Positions 45,001-55,337 are shown, numbered from the stretch's first letter. The stretch is 64,000 nt of DNA from Streptomyces dengpaensis (GCF_002946835.1 NZ_CP026652.1:186001-250000); one strand, 5' to 3'. Notes: generated by a model from the sequence alone, not told the origin. Made by a program: numbers and translations.

Positions 45001-45320
45001 CCCCACCTCAAACCGTTAACGCCAGCCGAAGACGTCGAGGGCGAAGAATGAGGGCGAGCCCGGCCTCGGGAACTTGAAGGAGGCCAACCGGAATGCGCCG
45101 AAAGCAGGCAACAGGTGTGGTCCGTTGATCCCCTGCTCGACACGCTGACGGCCCCAACCCATGCGCCACTTACAGTAATCCAAGAGCCGCTATTCGTGAC
45201 ACTGCGTGGCCGGAAACGTACTCTCCTGACCGTCCGAGCGCGATCATCACTGATCGCTTCTGAAGAGATCCGCCGAACGCTATCGGAGGAGATCTGTGTA
45301 CGGAGAGGCCTGGGGCTGTC
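45001..45320. other. Intergenic region upstream of the transglutaminase-like gene
   Basis: No gene is supported here. The 3' part is the presumptive promoter and leader of the following gene (start 45321). Nothing else is seen. Confidence 0.35.
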
Positions 45321-48098
45321 ATGGGGTACCGGGAGTGGAGACACCGATGGAGGCTGTACGCGGCCGGGGTCGCGGGGGTGATGCTCACGGGAACGCTGAG
45401 CGCCCCCGCGTGGAGCGCGCCGACGCCGTCCCCGCCCCAGGGAGGGTGGCAGAAGTGGTCAGCAGCGCTGGAGGCGGCGGCGACCGGCGACCGGCGTGGC
45501 CTAGCACCTGCCTACGATGAGGTCCGAGGGCTGCTCGCGGCGCAGAAACAGACCGCGACCCCGGCCGCGCGCCGACGGATCGGGGGCATCGAGAACTCAC
45601 TGTCGTCGGGCTACAGGCGTCTGAACGAGAGCGGCTCGTCCCAGGGGCTGGCCAACAATGCCGCGGCCCTGTTGAAGCAGCCGCCGAAGGCCCCACACTC
45701 CACGGCCCGACGGCCGCTGCCCTCCGTGCGCGTGTCCCGGACGGGTGACACACCGAGCCTGCCGAGCAACGCCCCCGCAGGAGCGGACGTGGGCCAGGAG
45801 TCGGTCACCTCCTCCGCCGAGATCAAGAAACTGGCGGCCGACCTCAAGTCCCCTTCCAGCATCTACTCGTGGGTGCGCAAGAACACCGTCAGCGTCCCGG
45901 TTTGGGGCGTCGCCCAGGGCGCCGGCGGTTGCCTGCAGACGAGGGTCTGCTCCCCGCACGACACGTCTTTGCTGCTGTCGTCGCTCCTTCGGGCCCGCGG
46001 GGTCGAGACCCGCTACGAGCGCGGCGTCGTCCAGATGAAGGTCAAACAGTTCCGGCAGGCGATGGGCGACTTCACCGATGTGGACGCCGCGGTGCAGTTC
46101 GCCGCGTCGCTGGGAACGCCCGTCAGCGTGGAAACCGACGCTGCGAACAAACCGGTGGCGGTCAATGTCGGGCACATCTGGGTTCAGGCCTATATCCGGC
46201 CCCGCGACGGCAATGGAGCCGATCGCACCGCGCAGTATGGGCAGAGTGACAATCCCCCCGCGAAACCGCGCTGGGTCCGTCTCGACGCCTCGCTGAAGCC
46301 GCTGAAGTTCATCAAACCGGTGAACCTCGCCAAGGTCACCGGCGCGACGCCGGCCGCGTTCAAGCAGCTCGCCGCGGACCTGGTCGACACCGACCCCGAC
46401 TATCCGGCCGTCACCGGAGTGGACGCCGCCAAGCTGGAGGCCGTGCAGGTCCAGTGGCGCCAGAAGCTGTCGGCCAAGCTCCAGGAGATGGTGCGCGATA
46501 GGGCGACCGTCGGCGACGCCTTCGGCGGGATGGTCGCGGCGGTGCCCTCTCAGTCAACAGCCATGGGCCCGCCCGGGCATATCACCAAGGTGGTGTCCAG
46601 TACGGCTGATATCCCCGCTGGGGACTATCACTTCGTCCGGCTCACTGTCGCGGATCAGACCACGGTCACCGTGCCGACCTACCGGATGGCCACCCAGCGC
46701 CTGACGATTGCCTACGTGTCGGCATCAGCGGCCGACGCCGAGACCATCAACGACAACGGTGGCCTGGCCAAGGTTCCCCCCTACCTGGTGGACCTGCGCC
46801 CGGTGATGTACCTCAACGGCAACAAGCAGGCCACCGGTGGCCCGGTCACCATGGGCCAGTACCAGCAGGTCGCGGTGTCACTCTCCGACCCGGCGGGAGG
46901 CGTCCGCACCTACACCCATAGCATCGCGGCAGGCACCTACGCCAACGTCGGCATCAGCACCGGCAGCGAGACAGGGCACACTCTCGCCGGTCGCGAGGCC
47001 GGCTTCAAGAGCACCTACCAGCGGCTGAACGACGGCGCCGACGTGGATTTCGAGAACGTCATCGGCGCGGTCCTGGACGGACACGCACAGCAGTACTACC
47101 TGTCGGTCGACGCCTTCAACGCGTCCATCAGCAACCAGCGCAACGTCCGGATGGCCAGCCCGCCTCGCGAGCTGCTGATGATGTTCATGCCCGCCTTCCA
47201 GTATTCGGGCGACACGGCGATCTCCACTCTTGGCGTCGGCATGCTCATGGACGCCCAGGGGATGGTGTACTCCTCGGTGTCCCGGTCGGGGAACACCCAG
47301 GCGGCCGTGGACACCATGCTGCAGTCCGGGCTGATGGGTTCCCAGCTGGAAAGCGCCATTTTCGAGGCGACCGAGGAGACCCGGTCGGTCTCCACCGTCG
47401 AATTGCACGGCCAAGCCCTGGCCCAGCAGATCCCCTTGGCCGCGTTGAACCCCGCCCTCGCGGACACCGTCAGCGCCAAGCTGAATCTCAGCCAGGTCGA
47501 CCGCGACCTCATCGCGTCGGCGGCACGCAACGGCTCCGCCGTCATCGCCACCACCTCCCCCGTTACCTACCTCCGGTGGACAGGCTCGGCATGGGCCACC
47601 CTCGATCCCCGCACCGGAGCGACCGGCAGCCTCATCCACGGGGGCCTGTTCGGCGGCGGCACCGCCGATCTCAACAGCGTGCAGATGGCGCCCTGGGGCA
47701 GCGCCGCCTCGACGTTGCTCGAGGCGACCGACGAGGCCATCAAGTCGACCGGCGGGCGCTCAAGGGCCCTGGCCGCGATCCCCGGCGTCAACAAGGCCCT
47801 CGCAGGCCTCATCGCATATGACCGCGGTGTCGCCGTCTACAACTCCACCGGCAGCGGGCTGTACGCAGCATTGGTCGCGGCGGACTCCCTCCTGGTCTCC
47901 CAACTCGTAGGCGCGGCGCAAATTGGGCTCGTCGGCCTCGCCGTCACGGCAACGGCCGGGTCCGGCGGCGCGGCCACCGCCCTCGCCGCCGCCGGTCTCG
48001 TCGCCGGCGTGATCGCCCTCGACAAACTCGGAGACGTGCACACCAACGCCGTCATCGAGGCCGTTAACGCACTTCCTCGGCCTCCGGCCCCCTTCTGA
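45321..48098 (+). CDS. Exported transglutaminase-like protein (925 aa)
   Basis: The N-terminus MGYREWRHRWRLYAAGVAGV then MLTGTLSAPAWSAPT is a typical signal peptide with cleavage near residue 32. The transglutaminase core lies at about 165-330. RVCSPHDTSLLLSSLLRARG carries the candidate catalytic Cys210, VGHIWVQAYI has His285 and RWVRLDASLK has Asp322, in the standard C-H-D order. The long middle region is beta-rich. The last ~100 residues are Ala/Gly-rich and hydrophobic (LVGAAQIGLVGLAVTATAGS). In other bacteria related exported proteins accompany RHS/YD-repeat proteins; none is seen here. A strong hairpin terminator follows. Confidence 0.8.
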   Translation: MGYREWRHRWRLYAAGVAGVMLTGTLSAPAWSAPTPSPPQGGWQKWSAALEAAATGDRRGLAPAYDEVRGLLAAQKQTATPAARRRIGGIENSLSSGYRRLNESGSSQGLANNAAALLKQPPKAPHSTARRPLPSVRVSRTGDTPSLPSNAPAGADVGQESVTSSAEIKKLAADLKSPSSIYSWVRKNTVSVPVWGVAQGAGGCLQTRVCSPHDTSLLLSSLLRARGVETRYERGVVQMKVKQFRQAMGDFTDVDAAVQFAASLGTPVSVETDAANKPVAVNVGHIWVQAYIRPRDGNGADRTAQYGQSDNPPAKPRWVRLDASLKPLKFIKPVNLAKVTGATPAAFKQLAADLVDTDPDYPAVTGVDAAKLEAVQVQWRQKLSAKLQEMVRDRATVGDAFGGMVAAVPSQSTAMGPPGHITKVVSSTADIPAGDYHFVRLTVADQTTVTVPTYRMATQRLTIAYVSASAADAETINDNGGLAKVPPYLVDLRPVMYLNGNKQATGGPVTMGQYQQVAVSLSDPAGGVRTYTHSIAAGTYANVGISTGSETGHTLAGREAGFKSTYQRLNDGADVDFENVIGAVLDGHAQQYYLSVDAFNASISNQRNVRMASPPRELLMMFMPAFQYSGDTAISTLGVGMLMDAQGMVYSSVSRSGNTQAAVDTMLQSGLMGSQLESAIFEATEETRSVSTVELHGQALAQQIPLAALNPALADTVSAKLNLSQVDRDLIASAARNGSAVIATTSPVTYLRWTGSAWATLDPRTGATGSLIHGGLFGGGTADLNSVQMAPWGSAASTLLEATDEAIKSTGGRSRALAAIPGVNKALAGLIAYDRGVAVYNSTGSGLYAALVAADSLLVSQLVGAAQIGLVGLAVTATAGSGGAATALAAAGLVAGVIALDKLGDVHTNAVIEAVNALPRPPAPF

Positions 48099-48665
<567 letters not shown>

Positions 48666-48779
48666 GGGTTTGAGGATATGAGCGAGCCGGTCCCAGGCCC
48701 GACCAGTGGCGGTGCCATGAAGACGTGTGCCGGGCCGTGGGGGTGGCAGGACCACCCTCCACCGCCCAACATGGGGCCG

Positions 48780-49679
48780 TCAGGTGCTAGTCACCGACTC
48801 CACCATGGGGAGTGAGCAGGTCCGCCGGGCGAGCAGGAGGACGGCCACCGCCGCGGTGAGGAGGGAGACCGGGATGTAGATGGCGGGTGCCACTGCGGCA
48901 GCCGGCATATTCAGCAACGCGGGGCTGAGCGCGATGGCGACGGCGAGGGCACCGTTGTGGATGCCGATCTCCATCGACGAGGCGACGGCTTGGGGCCGCT
49001 CGACGCGGACGAGACGGGGCACCCAGTAGCCGATGACCAGGTTCAGGACGCTGAACGCCGCCGTGAGCGGAAGGATGGAGCTCAAGGACCGGCCGAGCTC
49101 GCGGGAGTTGTGCAGGATCGCACCCACGACGACCACCAACAACACGACAAGCGCGACGATCCGTACGGCACGCTTGAGGGACTGCGCCAGGCCCGGGCGA
49201 AGGCGCCGTAGCGTCATACCCAGGGCGACGGGCAGTACGACGGTGGCGATCAGCGTGAGGACGCCGTGCGGTTGCAGGCCGATGTTGTGGGCGTGGCCGA
49301 GGTAGTGGCGGGTCACGCCCCACATGACGAGCGGCAGCGTGACCACGGCGAGCAGCGAGTTGACCGCGGTGAGGGTGATGTTCAACGCGATGTCACCGCG
49401 GGCGAAGTGGCTGTAGACGGCCGCGAGCGTTCCGCCGGGCGATGCGGCCAGGAGGAGCATCCCGACAGCGGTGTCGGTGTCCGCGCCGGTCAGTGCAAGC
49501 AGGGCCAGGCACAGCGCGGGCATCAATACCAGTTGGCAGGCCAGTGCCGTGCCCACTGCGCGCGGCACGCTGATCACGCGGGCGAAGTCCGCGAAGGTGA
49601 GGGACAGTCCCAGGCCGAGCATGATCACCGCCAGGGCGAGCGGCAACACCACGGTGGTCAAGACAGAGCTGTGCAACAT
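48780..49679 (-). CDS. Bile acid:sodium symporter (SBF/BASS) family transporter
   Basis: The 299-residue protein starts at ATG 49679 (MLHSSVLTTVVLPLALAVIM), preceded by GGAGAAG. It has nine to ten hydrophobic segments. The family signature region is LLLAASPGGTLAAVYSHFAR, GDIALNITLTAVNSLLAVVT and, in the second half, SSMEIGIHNGALAVAIALS. SBF proteins import organic anions such as bile acids or keto acids with sodium. It lies 13 nt after the enoyl-CoA hydratase gene, so it is likely the uptake component for the acid this operon degrades. Confidence 0.88.
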   Translation of the reverse strand: MLHSSVLTTVVLPLALAVIMLGLGLSLTFADFARVISVPRAVGTALACQLVLMPALCLALLALTGADTDTAVGMLLLAASPGGTLAAVYSHFARGDIALNITLTAVNSLLAVVTLPLVMWGVTRHYLGHAHNIGLQPHGVLTLIATVVLPVALGMTLRRLRPGLAQSLKRAVRIVALVVLLVVVVGAILHNSRELGRSLSSILPLTAAFSVLNLVIGYWVPRLVRVERPQAVASSMEIGIHNGALAVAIALSPALLNMPAAAVAPAIYIPVSLLTAAVAVLLLARRTCSLPMVESVTST

Positions 49680-49692
49680 CTTCTCCTCTGGA

Positions 49693-50457
49693 TCAGTGCC
49701 GGTGGTATTCGCCGAACGATTTGGCGAAGAAGGCACGCAGTGCCTCCTTGTGGTCGTTCTTCAGGAACAACTCGGACAGTTCGTCGACCTGCCGCCGGTG
49801 CGCCTCGTCCCGGTTCATCTCCAGGGCGTCGTTCACGCAGCGCTTGGTGGCCTCGACGGACAGGGGGGCGCGAGTCGCGATCCGCTCCGCCTTCGCCAGC
49901 GCTACGTGCATGAGCGCCTCGGGTGAGCACACCTCGGTGACCAGTCCCCAGGCCGCGGCCCGCTCGGCTCCGTAGCGTTCGCCGGTGAGGAGGATCTCCT
50001 TGGCGGGACCGAGTCCCACGATCCTGGCCAGGCGCCAGAAGTTGGCCATGAGGCCCACGTTGACCCCGGCCGCGACGAAGGACGCCTCGCTCGATGCGAC
50101 GCGGATGTCGCAGGCCAGGGCCAGCTCGAGCCCGCCGCCGACGGCAGGCCCGTTGACCGCGGCGATCACCGGGGCACGGAACCTCTCCAGGCCGTCGACG
50201 ATCCGCTCGAAGTCCCCTACGAAGTCCGGCAGTTCGGTTCGGCTCATTCGCTGGTCCTGGACCAGGTCTGCGCCGGCGGTGAACACGCCTCCGGCTCCGG
50301 TGAGGACGACGGCACGAACCTCTTGGTCCTTCTCCAGCCGGTCGATGGCTGTCTTCAGGTGGGCCCGGCTCTCCCAGGAGAGGGTGTTGACGGGCGGGTT
50401 GCTCAGTGTGATCACCACGACGTGCGGGGTGTGGTGCCGCAGCTGGACTGCGCTCAC
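49693..50457 (-). CDS. Enoyl-CoA hydratase/isomerase (crotonase family)
   Basis: The 254-residue protein starts at GTG 50457, with AAGGAGG upstream. The start overlaps the stop of the CaiB-type gene. The crotonase features are VVVITLSNPPVNTLSWE and AVVLTGAGGVFTAGADLVQD (first oxyanion-hole strand). Next come VIAAVNGPAVGGGLELALAC (second oxyanion Gly), DIRVASSEASFVAAGVNVGL and the hydratase-Glu region. LTGERYGAERAAAWGLVTEV follows. Length is normal. It probably hydrates the enoyl-CoA formed from the substrate activated by the upstream CoA-transferase. Confidence 0.92.
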   Translation of the reverse strand: MSAVQLRHHTPHVVVITLSNPPVNTLSWESRAHLKTAIDRLEKDQEVRAVVLTGAGGVFTAGADLVQDQRMSRTELPDFVGDFERIVDGLERFRAPVIAAVNGPAVGGGLELALACDIRVASSEASFVAAGVNVGLMANFWRLARIVGLGPAKEILLTGERYGAERAAAWGLVTEVCSPEALMHVALAKAERIATRAPLSVEATKRCVNDALEMNRDEAHRRQVDELSELFLKNDHKEALRAFFAKSFGEYHRH

Positions 50458-51650
50458 TTCTCCTCCTTGGCCACGCCCGCGGCGAGCAGGGCCTCGATCT
50501 CGGACGGGCTGAAGCCCGCCTCGGTCAGCACATTGGTGGTGTGCTCGCCCAGCAGCGGGGCCGGACGGCGGATGGCTGCCGGAGTGTGGGAGAGCTTGAC
50601 GGGCACTCCGATGTGCTTGACCGTCCCCGCCGTGGGGTGTTCGACCTCGACGAGCATCCGCCTGGCCCGGACCTGGGGATCGGAGTAGACCTGACCGATG
50701 TCGTACACGGGTCCGGCGGGAATGCCGTGTGGCAGGAGGACGTCCATCCAGTGCTCGGTGGATTGCTCCAGGAACTTCTTCCGCAGTTCCTTCGTCAGCG
50801 ACGGGCGGTTGGCCAGGCGGGACATCGGGTCGGCAAATCGCGGGTCCGCCCCCAGCCCCGGCCATTCGAGGGCCTTCACGAGGTGTTCCCACATCCGCTG
50901 ATTGGGTGTGCCGACGGTCAGCCAGCCGTCGGCGGTCCGGAACGCCTCGTAGGGGGCCGCGAGCCGCATCTGCGAACCGAGCGGGCCGGCTACTTGTCCG
51001 GTGGCGAACAGGACAGCGCTCTCCCACACCATCAGGGAGATGCCGGCCTCCAGTAGTGAGGTGTCCACGTACTGCCCCTCGCCGGTGCGCAGACGGTGGA
51101 CATAGGCGGCGAGCACACCGTTGGCGGCCAGGGTCCCCGCGGCAAGGTCGCAGATCGGCACGCCCGCCTTGACCAGCTCGCCGCCGGGCTCCCCGGTGAC
51201 GCTCATGATCCCGGACATGCCCTGGGCGATGAGGTCGTACCCGCCTCGGCCGGCCAGCGGGCCGTCTTGGCCGAATCCCGAGATCGAGCAGTAGACCAGT
51301 GCGGGGTTCCGTGTGGCGAGGCTCGGATAGTCGCAGCCGAGCCGCTGCATGGCCCCGGGCCTGAAGTTCTCGACGAGGACATCAGCTCCCTCGCTGAGCC
51401 TGCGCAGTGCGTCGGCACCCCGCTTGTCCCGCAAGTCCAGGGCGATCCCGCGCTTGTTCCGGTTCACCGCCATGTACGCCGGCGACTGGCCGCCAGGGAA
51501 ATCGGCTCCCCAGCCACGCAGTTCGTCGCCGGTCGGACGCTCGACTTTGATCACGTCGGCGCCCAAGTCGGCGAGGAGCGCCGCGCAGTAGGCGCCAGCC
51601 ATCACTTGGCTGACGTCCAGAACTCTCACGCCGTCGAGGGGACCCGTCAT
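50454..51650 (-). CDS. CaiB/BaiF family (type III) CoA-transferase
   Basis: The 398-residue protein begins MTGPLDGVRVLDVSQVMAGA. It contains GADVIKVERPTGDELRGWG, NRNKRGIALDLRDKRGADAL, LVENFRPGAMQRLG with the catalytic-Asp region nearby, the ISGFGQDGPLAGRGGYDLIA segment, and C-terminal HPTAGTVKHIGVPVKLSHTP and APLLGEHTTNVL. The enzyme transfers CoA between carboxylic acids. It is the first gene of an operon with the hydratase and the SBF transporter, which suggests catabolism of an imported acid via its CoA thioester. The substrate is unknown. Confidence 0.93.
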   Translation of the reverse strand: MTGPLDGVRVLDVSQVMAGAYCAALLADLGADVIKVERPTGDELRGWGADFPGGQSPAYMAVNRNKRGIALDLRDKRGADALRRLSEGADVLVENFRPGAMQRLGCDYPSLATRNPALVYCSISGFGQDGPLAGRGGYDLIAQGMSGIMSVTGEPGGELVKAGVPICDLAAGTLAANGVLAAYVHRLRTGEGQYVDTSLLEAGISLMVWESAVLFATGQVAGPLGSQMRLAAPYEAFRTADGWLTVGTPNQRMWEHLVKALEWPGLGADPRFADPMSRLANRPSLTKELRKKFLEQSTEHWMDVLLPHGIPAGPVYDIGQVYSDPQVRARRMLVEVEHPTAGTVKHIGVPVKLSHTPAAIRRPAPLLGEHTTNVLTEAGFSPSEIEALLAAGVAKEEK

Positions 51651-51659
51651 CGCACCTCC

Positions 51660-52099
51660 CGAGATTCATACGGCACACGACGTCGCCTTGGTCGACGACA
51701 ACGGCGAGTTACGGGCTCGGCACCCAGCTCGGCGCCCGGGTCCTCGCCGAGATCGGGGACGACCGAACACGATTCGCCGACGCCCGCGGCCTCAAGGCGT
51801 ATGCGGGCTCCTCGCCCATCACCCGGGCCTCCGGCAAGAAGTCGAGCATCACCCGTCGATGGGTCAAGAACGACCGGCTCAACCACGTCGGCTACCTCTG
51901 GGCTTTCTCCGCCATCACCGCCTCACCCGGCGCCAAAGCGCACTACCGGCGGCGTCGTGACGACCACGGAGACTGGCACGCAGCCGCCCAGCGCAACCTC
52001 TTCAACCGCATGATCGGCCAGCTCTACCACTGCCTCCAGAAACACGAACTGTTCGATGAACAGACCGCGTTCCCAGTTCAACTTGCCGCCGCAGCTTGA
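51660..52099 (+). mobile_element. Internally deleted IS110-family element
   Basis: Near 51670 the phrase HTAHDVALVDDNGEL matches the N-terminal RuvC-like start of IS110 transposases. It is joined after a frame change directly to GLGTQLGARVLAEIGDDRTR, KAYAGSSPITRASGKKSSIT, HVGYLWAFSAITASPGAKAH and the C-terminal end QLAAAA with a stop at 52099. About 250 residues between them are gone. It lies immediately upstream of the CaiB gene start, so it may affect that operon's promoter. Confidence 0.7.
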
Positions 52100-52269
52100 C
52101 ACTTAGCCGCGTGAGGTGTCTGTTGTCGCCGTTGCACGCTGCCGGGTGCGCAGTCCGGTTCGGTCGCCCTTGATTGCGACTGCCTGGCCCACGGTTCGGG
52201 AACGCTGCTGAGAATTCGATGTGCTTCGATGCTCCGTAGAGCGGGGTCGTCGAGGGTCCCGTCGACGTA

Positions 52270-53376
52270 CTACGGGCGTCGCCGCAAAGCGGAGGGGCTG
52301 AGGTCTGCGATCTTCGGGTAGCCGTCGACCGCCATGAGGAGGTCGGCCTCCGCGAGGAGGGAACGCAGCACGTGGACGATTCCGTCCTCGCCCCCCAGCG
52401 CCAGACCGTAGACGTAGGGCCGCCCCACCGCCACCGCTCGCGCTCCCAGCGCCAGGGCTTTCACGATGTGGTCGCCGGAGCGCACGCCCGAATCGAAGAT
52501 CACCGGAGTCTCGCCGGCGGCTTCGACGACATCGGGCAGCATGTCGAGTGCGGCAAGGCCACCGTTGGCCTGGCGTCCACCGTGGTTCGAGCAGTAGATC
52601 GCATCGGCACCGCCGTCGACGGCCCGTTGGACGTCCTCGGGATGCATGATTCCCTTGAGGATCAGCGGCAGGTCGGTCATGGAACGGAACCAGGCGAGAT
52701 CGTCCCACGTCAGCCGCGGATTGCCGAAGGTCATCGCCCAGGCTCCCACGGCGGCTTGAAGGTCCTCTGCCGGGTACTTGGCCAGCCGGGACGTGAAGAC
52801 CGGGTCGCTGAAGTAGTTCTCAAGGGCCAGCCCTCGCAGCTGGGGGAAGTTCGAGCGGCTGAGGTCACGAGGCCGCCACCCGGGGATCCAGGTGTACAGC
52901 GTGACGACGATCCCCTGGAAACCCGCCTTCTCGGCCCGCTGCACCAGGCTTTCGGCGAGTTCCCGGTCGTTCGGGGGGTAGAGCTGGAAGAAGCCCGGGG
53001 TGTCACCGATCTGAGCCGCGACAGCCTCCATGGGGTCGACCGTGAGCGTGGAGGCGATCATCGGAACACCGGTCCGCGCCGAGGCTCGCGCCACGGCCAG
53101 GTCACCATGGCCGTCCTGCGCGCACAGGCCGATCACACCCACGGGGGCCATCAACAGCGGGGATGGGAGGGACAGCCCGCACAGCTCGATGGACAGGTCT
53201 CGCTGGGCTCCGTCGACGAGCATCCTCGGGATCAGCCCCCAGTCGTCGAACGCCGAGACGTTGAGGTCCTGGGTGTGCTCGTCGCCCGCCCCGCCGGCGA
53301 CATAGGAATTCCCCAGTGGCAGCCAGTTAGGTTCCCCGCCGTGGCCACTAAGATTCCCCGCTGGCGGCCACCTCAT
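52270..53376 (-). pseudogene. FMN-dependent alpha-hydroxy-acid oxidase, N-terminally truncated
   Basis: The 368-residue frame matches this family from [20 protein letters not shown] onward: [40 protein letters not shown] (Lys that contacts FMN) and [20 protein letters not shown] with the catalytic His and Arg. [20 protein letters not shown] and the final [16 protein letters not shown] follow. The first ~20 residues [20 protein letters not shown] are unrelated, and about 50-60 residues of the normal N-terminus are missing. The barrel core is otherwise clean, so residual activity is not excluded. Confidence 0.75.
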
Positions 53377-53986
53377 CTACGCCCCCTTGATCGCCAAGAG
53401 GGAAACGGTAGACCGCCCACGCCCAACTGTCGTCGCTTTAGGCAGAATTCGCCCACCGACGGCACCTGCAGGTACACCTCTCGGGCGTCGAACACCGTGG
53501 TCGTTGGGTCCTGGGCCGCCATACCAGCTCCCGATCAGCCATCCCTCGCGTCGGCTGGCTCGTTGCACAGAGTCACCGCTCTCGGCGCAGCGGTAGGTGG
53601 AGAAGCTGGCCCCGTCTGTGCCAAGCGCGTGGCCGACAGCGCCCGCCATCCGTTGGCATGGTGCGGCCGGGGCGCACCATGCGACGTCCCAGCCGGCAGG
53701 GTCTCCTGGGGATGGCCGGCCTACGCAACTGCTCCTGGGGCGTTTGTCAGTGCCACACTGTGTCCCCGGGGAGAGGGGTGGGCCATGGGGTTCGGTTTCC
53801 GTGTCGGTGTTCCGGGGATCAGTGAAGCTGCGCCATCTTGAAGTGGCTGGTCAGGGTGCTGGTGTGATGTCGTTTCGGGGTGCTCGTGCTGGTCGTGGGC
53901 GGCAGCCTGGGGTGTAGATCGTCTGGCGGGAGTGGGTTTGTGGATTCCCGTCCGTCGTCGCGGGTGCCGCTCCTACGCTCCGGCCC
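53377..53986. other. 610-bp region without a confident gene
   Basis: On the minus strand, GHALGTDGASFSTYRCAESG in one frame and TTVFDAREVYLQVPSVGEFC in the next have coding-like composition. They might be a frameshifted small gene, but no family is recognised. On the plus strand at 53785 a short MGFGFRVGVPGISEAAPS is followed by a stop. Confidence 0.3.
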
Positions 53987-54145
53987 ATGATGGATCCCGA
54001 GGTGTCGGAGCGGATCGCCGCGCGGCGTGCGGAGCTGGACGGACTCGAAGAGCAACTGGTCAAGCAGCTGTCGGAGGTACGAGCTGAGCGCGATGAGCTG
54101 GCCGTGGCCGAGCGGGTGTGGCAGCGTGCGGTGGATCGAGGCTAA
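53987..54145 (+). CDS. Short coiled-coil protein (52 aa)
   Basis: From ATG 53987 the frame encodes PEVSERIAARRAELDGLEEQ, then LVKQLSEVRAERDELAVAER and a stop. This is an uninterrupted heptad-pattern helix. Similar short charged coiled-coil proteins occur next to transposases in actinomycetes, sometimes as the remaining N-terminus of a longer protein. There is no good ribosome site. Confidence 0.4.
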   Translation: MMDPEVSERIAARRAELDGLEEQLVKQLSEVRAERDELAVAERVWQRAVDRG

Positions 54146-54365
54146 GCAGGCACGTTTCTTCTCTGGTGTCGAAGAGTTCGTCATCAGCGTTCCATTGATG
54201 CCGACTCAGCAGAATCGTGGTTGTCTCCGACCTTGTCCGTCCCTACTGTCCTTATCGATCCCGTCCGCGCCGCCGGGCGCCGGGACCGATGGACTGCGTT
54301 GAGGAAGGAGCGGTGTGGGCTTGGGCAGTTGAGGACCGCGGGATGCGCGGGGTGAGGCGGAGACG

Positions 54366-55337
54366 TCACAGCCAACTGTTCTGCGCCGCCTTCATTCCTG
54401 CTTCGAACCGGCTCTGTGCGCCGAGGCGCTCCATGATGGCGGACATCTGCCGGCGTACCGTGCGCAGTCCGATTCCTAGTCGTTTGGCGGCGACCTCGTC
54501 CGTCATGCCCTGGGCCAGCAGGGTCAGCAATTTGTGCTGGGTCTCCGTCAGGCCGTGGTCCGGATGCGTGCTCTGACCTCTGCTGTACGGGACGGCGGCG
54601 GTCCATGTCAGCTGGTACGTCGCGACCAGAGTGGCGACGATGCCGGGCTCGCGCGTGATGAGCGCGCCGGCACGGGAGTTGTCTGGATCGATCGGCACGA
54701 CCGCGACCTTCCGGTCGAAGATCAGCATGCGGGGCGGCAGCACGGTGGCGGTGCGCACCTGTCCCCCCTGCTCGGCCAGCCACTCCGCGTAGGTACGCGT
54801 CGGCTCGTCGTGGCGCATGGTGTCCTGATAGAGGTTGCGCAGGGTGATTCCTCGTTTCAGCGCTTCCTCGTCGAGAGGGCGGGAGGCGTTGAGGCTCGCC
54901 TGGGACTGGGCGCCGCCGGGGAGCACCGCGAGACACTCGTCCTCGACCTCTTGGGCGAGGATCTCAAGTTTCGTCTCGATGGCGTCGATGCCGATCAGTC
55001 GTTCCGTGCAGTCGTATACGAGGCTGAGGGTCGCCGCGGCTTCCGCCACCGCCGCTCTCATGGCGGCTAACTCCTGTACCTGTCGGGCTAGTTCAACTTC
55101 CTGGTTGCGTATCAGCTTGGTGAGGGCGACCGGGACACTCACCGCGCGGACGCTCGCGGGATCTTCTCTTGACGGGCGGACGAGAGACAACTCGGCTAGT
55201 TCTGCGAGTGCGGTAGATATTTCGTCTTCCTTGAGGCCGAGTGCTTCTTCGAGTTCTACGGACCGTGACTGCGGCCGGCCCGCCAAAGTCATGTATACGG
55301 CTTCGGCCGTCGAGCTGAGGCCCAGAACAGCTAGCAT
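54366..55337 (-). CDS. LuxR-type HTH regulator at the edge of the biosynthetic cluster
   Basis: The 323-residue protein is taken from ATG 55337 (MLAVLGLSSTAEAVYMTLAG), not from the ORF start at 55949. Residues 1-65 look like a TrmB/winged-helix segment (VELEEALGLKEDEISTALAE). A coiled coil follows at about 78-110, then a sensor-like alpha/beta region. The C-terminal LuxR HTH is LTETQHKLLTLLAQGMTDEV and KRLGIGLRTVRRQMSAIMER (about 263-305). This layout is frequent for cluster regulators in Streptomyces. It diverges from the small exported peptide gene; an inverted repeat lies between them. Confidence 0.85.
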   Translation of the reverse strand: MLAVLGLSSTAEAVYMTLAGRPQSRSVELEEALGLKEDEISTALAELAELSLVRPSREDPASVRAVSVPVALTKLIRNQEVELARQVQELAAMRAAVAEAAATLSLVYDCTERLIGIDAIETKLEILAQEVEDECLAVLPGGAQSQASLNASRPLDEEALKRGITLRNLYQDTMRHDEPTRTYAEWLAEQGGQVRTATVLPPRMLIFDRKVAVVPIDPDNSRAGALITREPGIVATLVATYQLTWTAAVPYSRGQSTHPDHGLTETQHKLLTLLAQGMTDEVAAKRLGIGLRTVRRQMSAIMERLGAQSRFEAGMKAAQNSWL

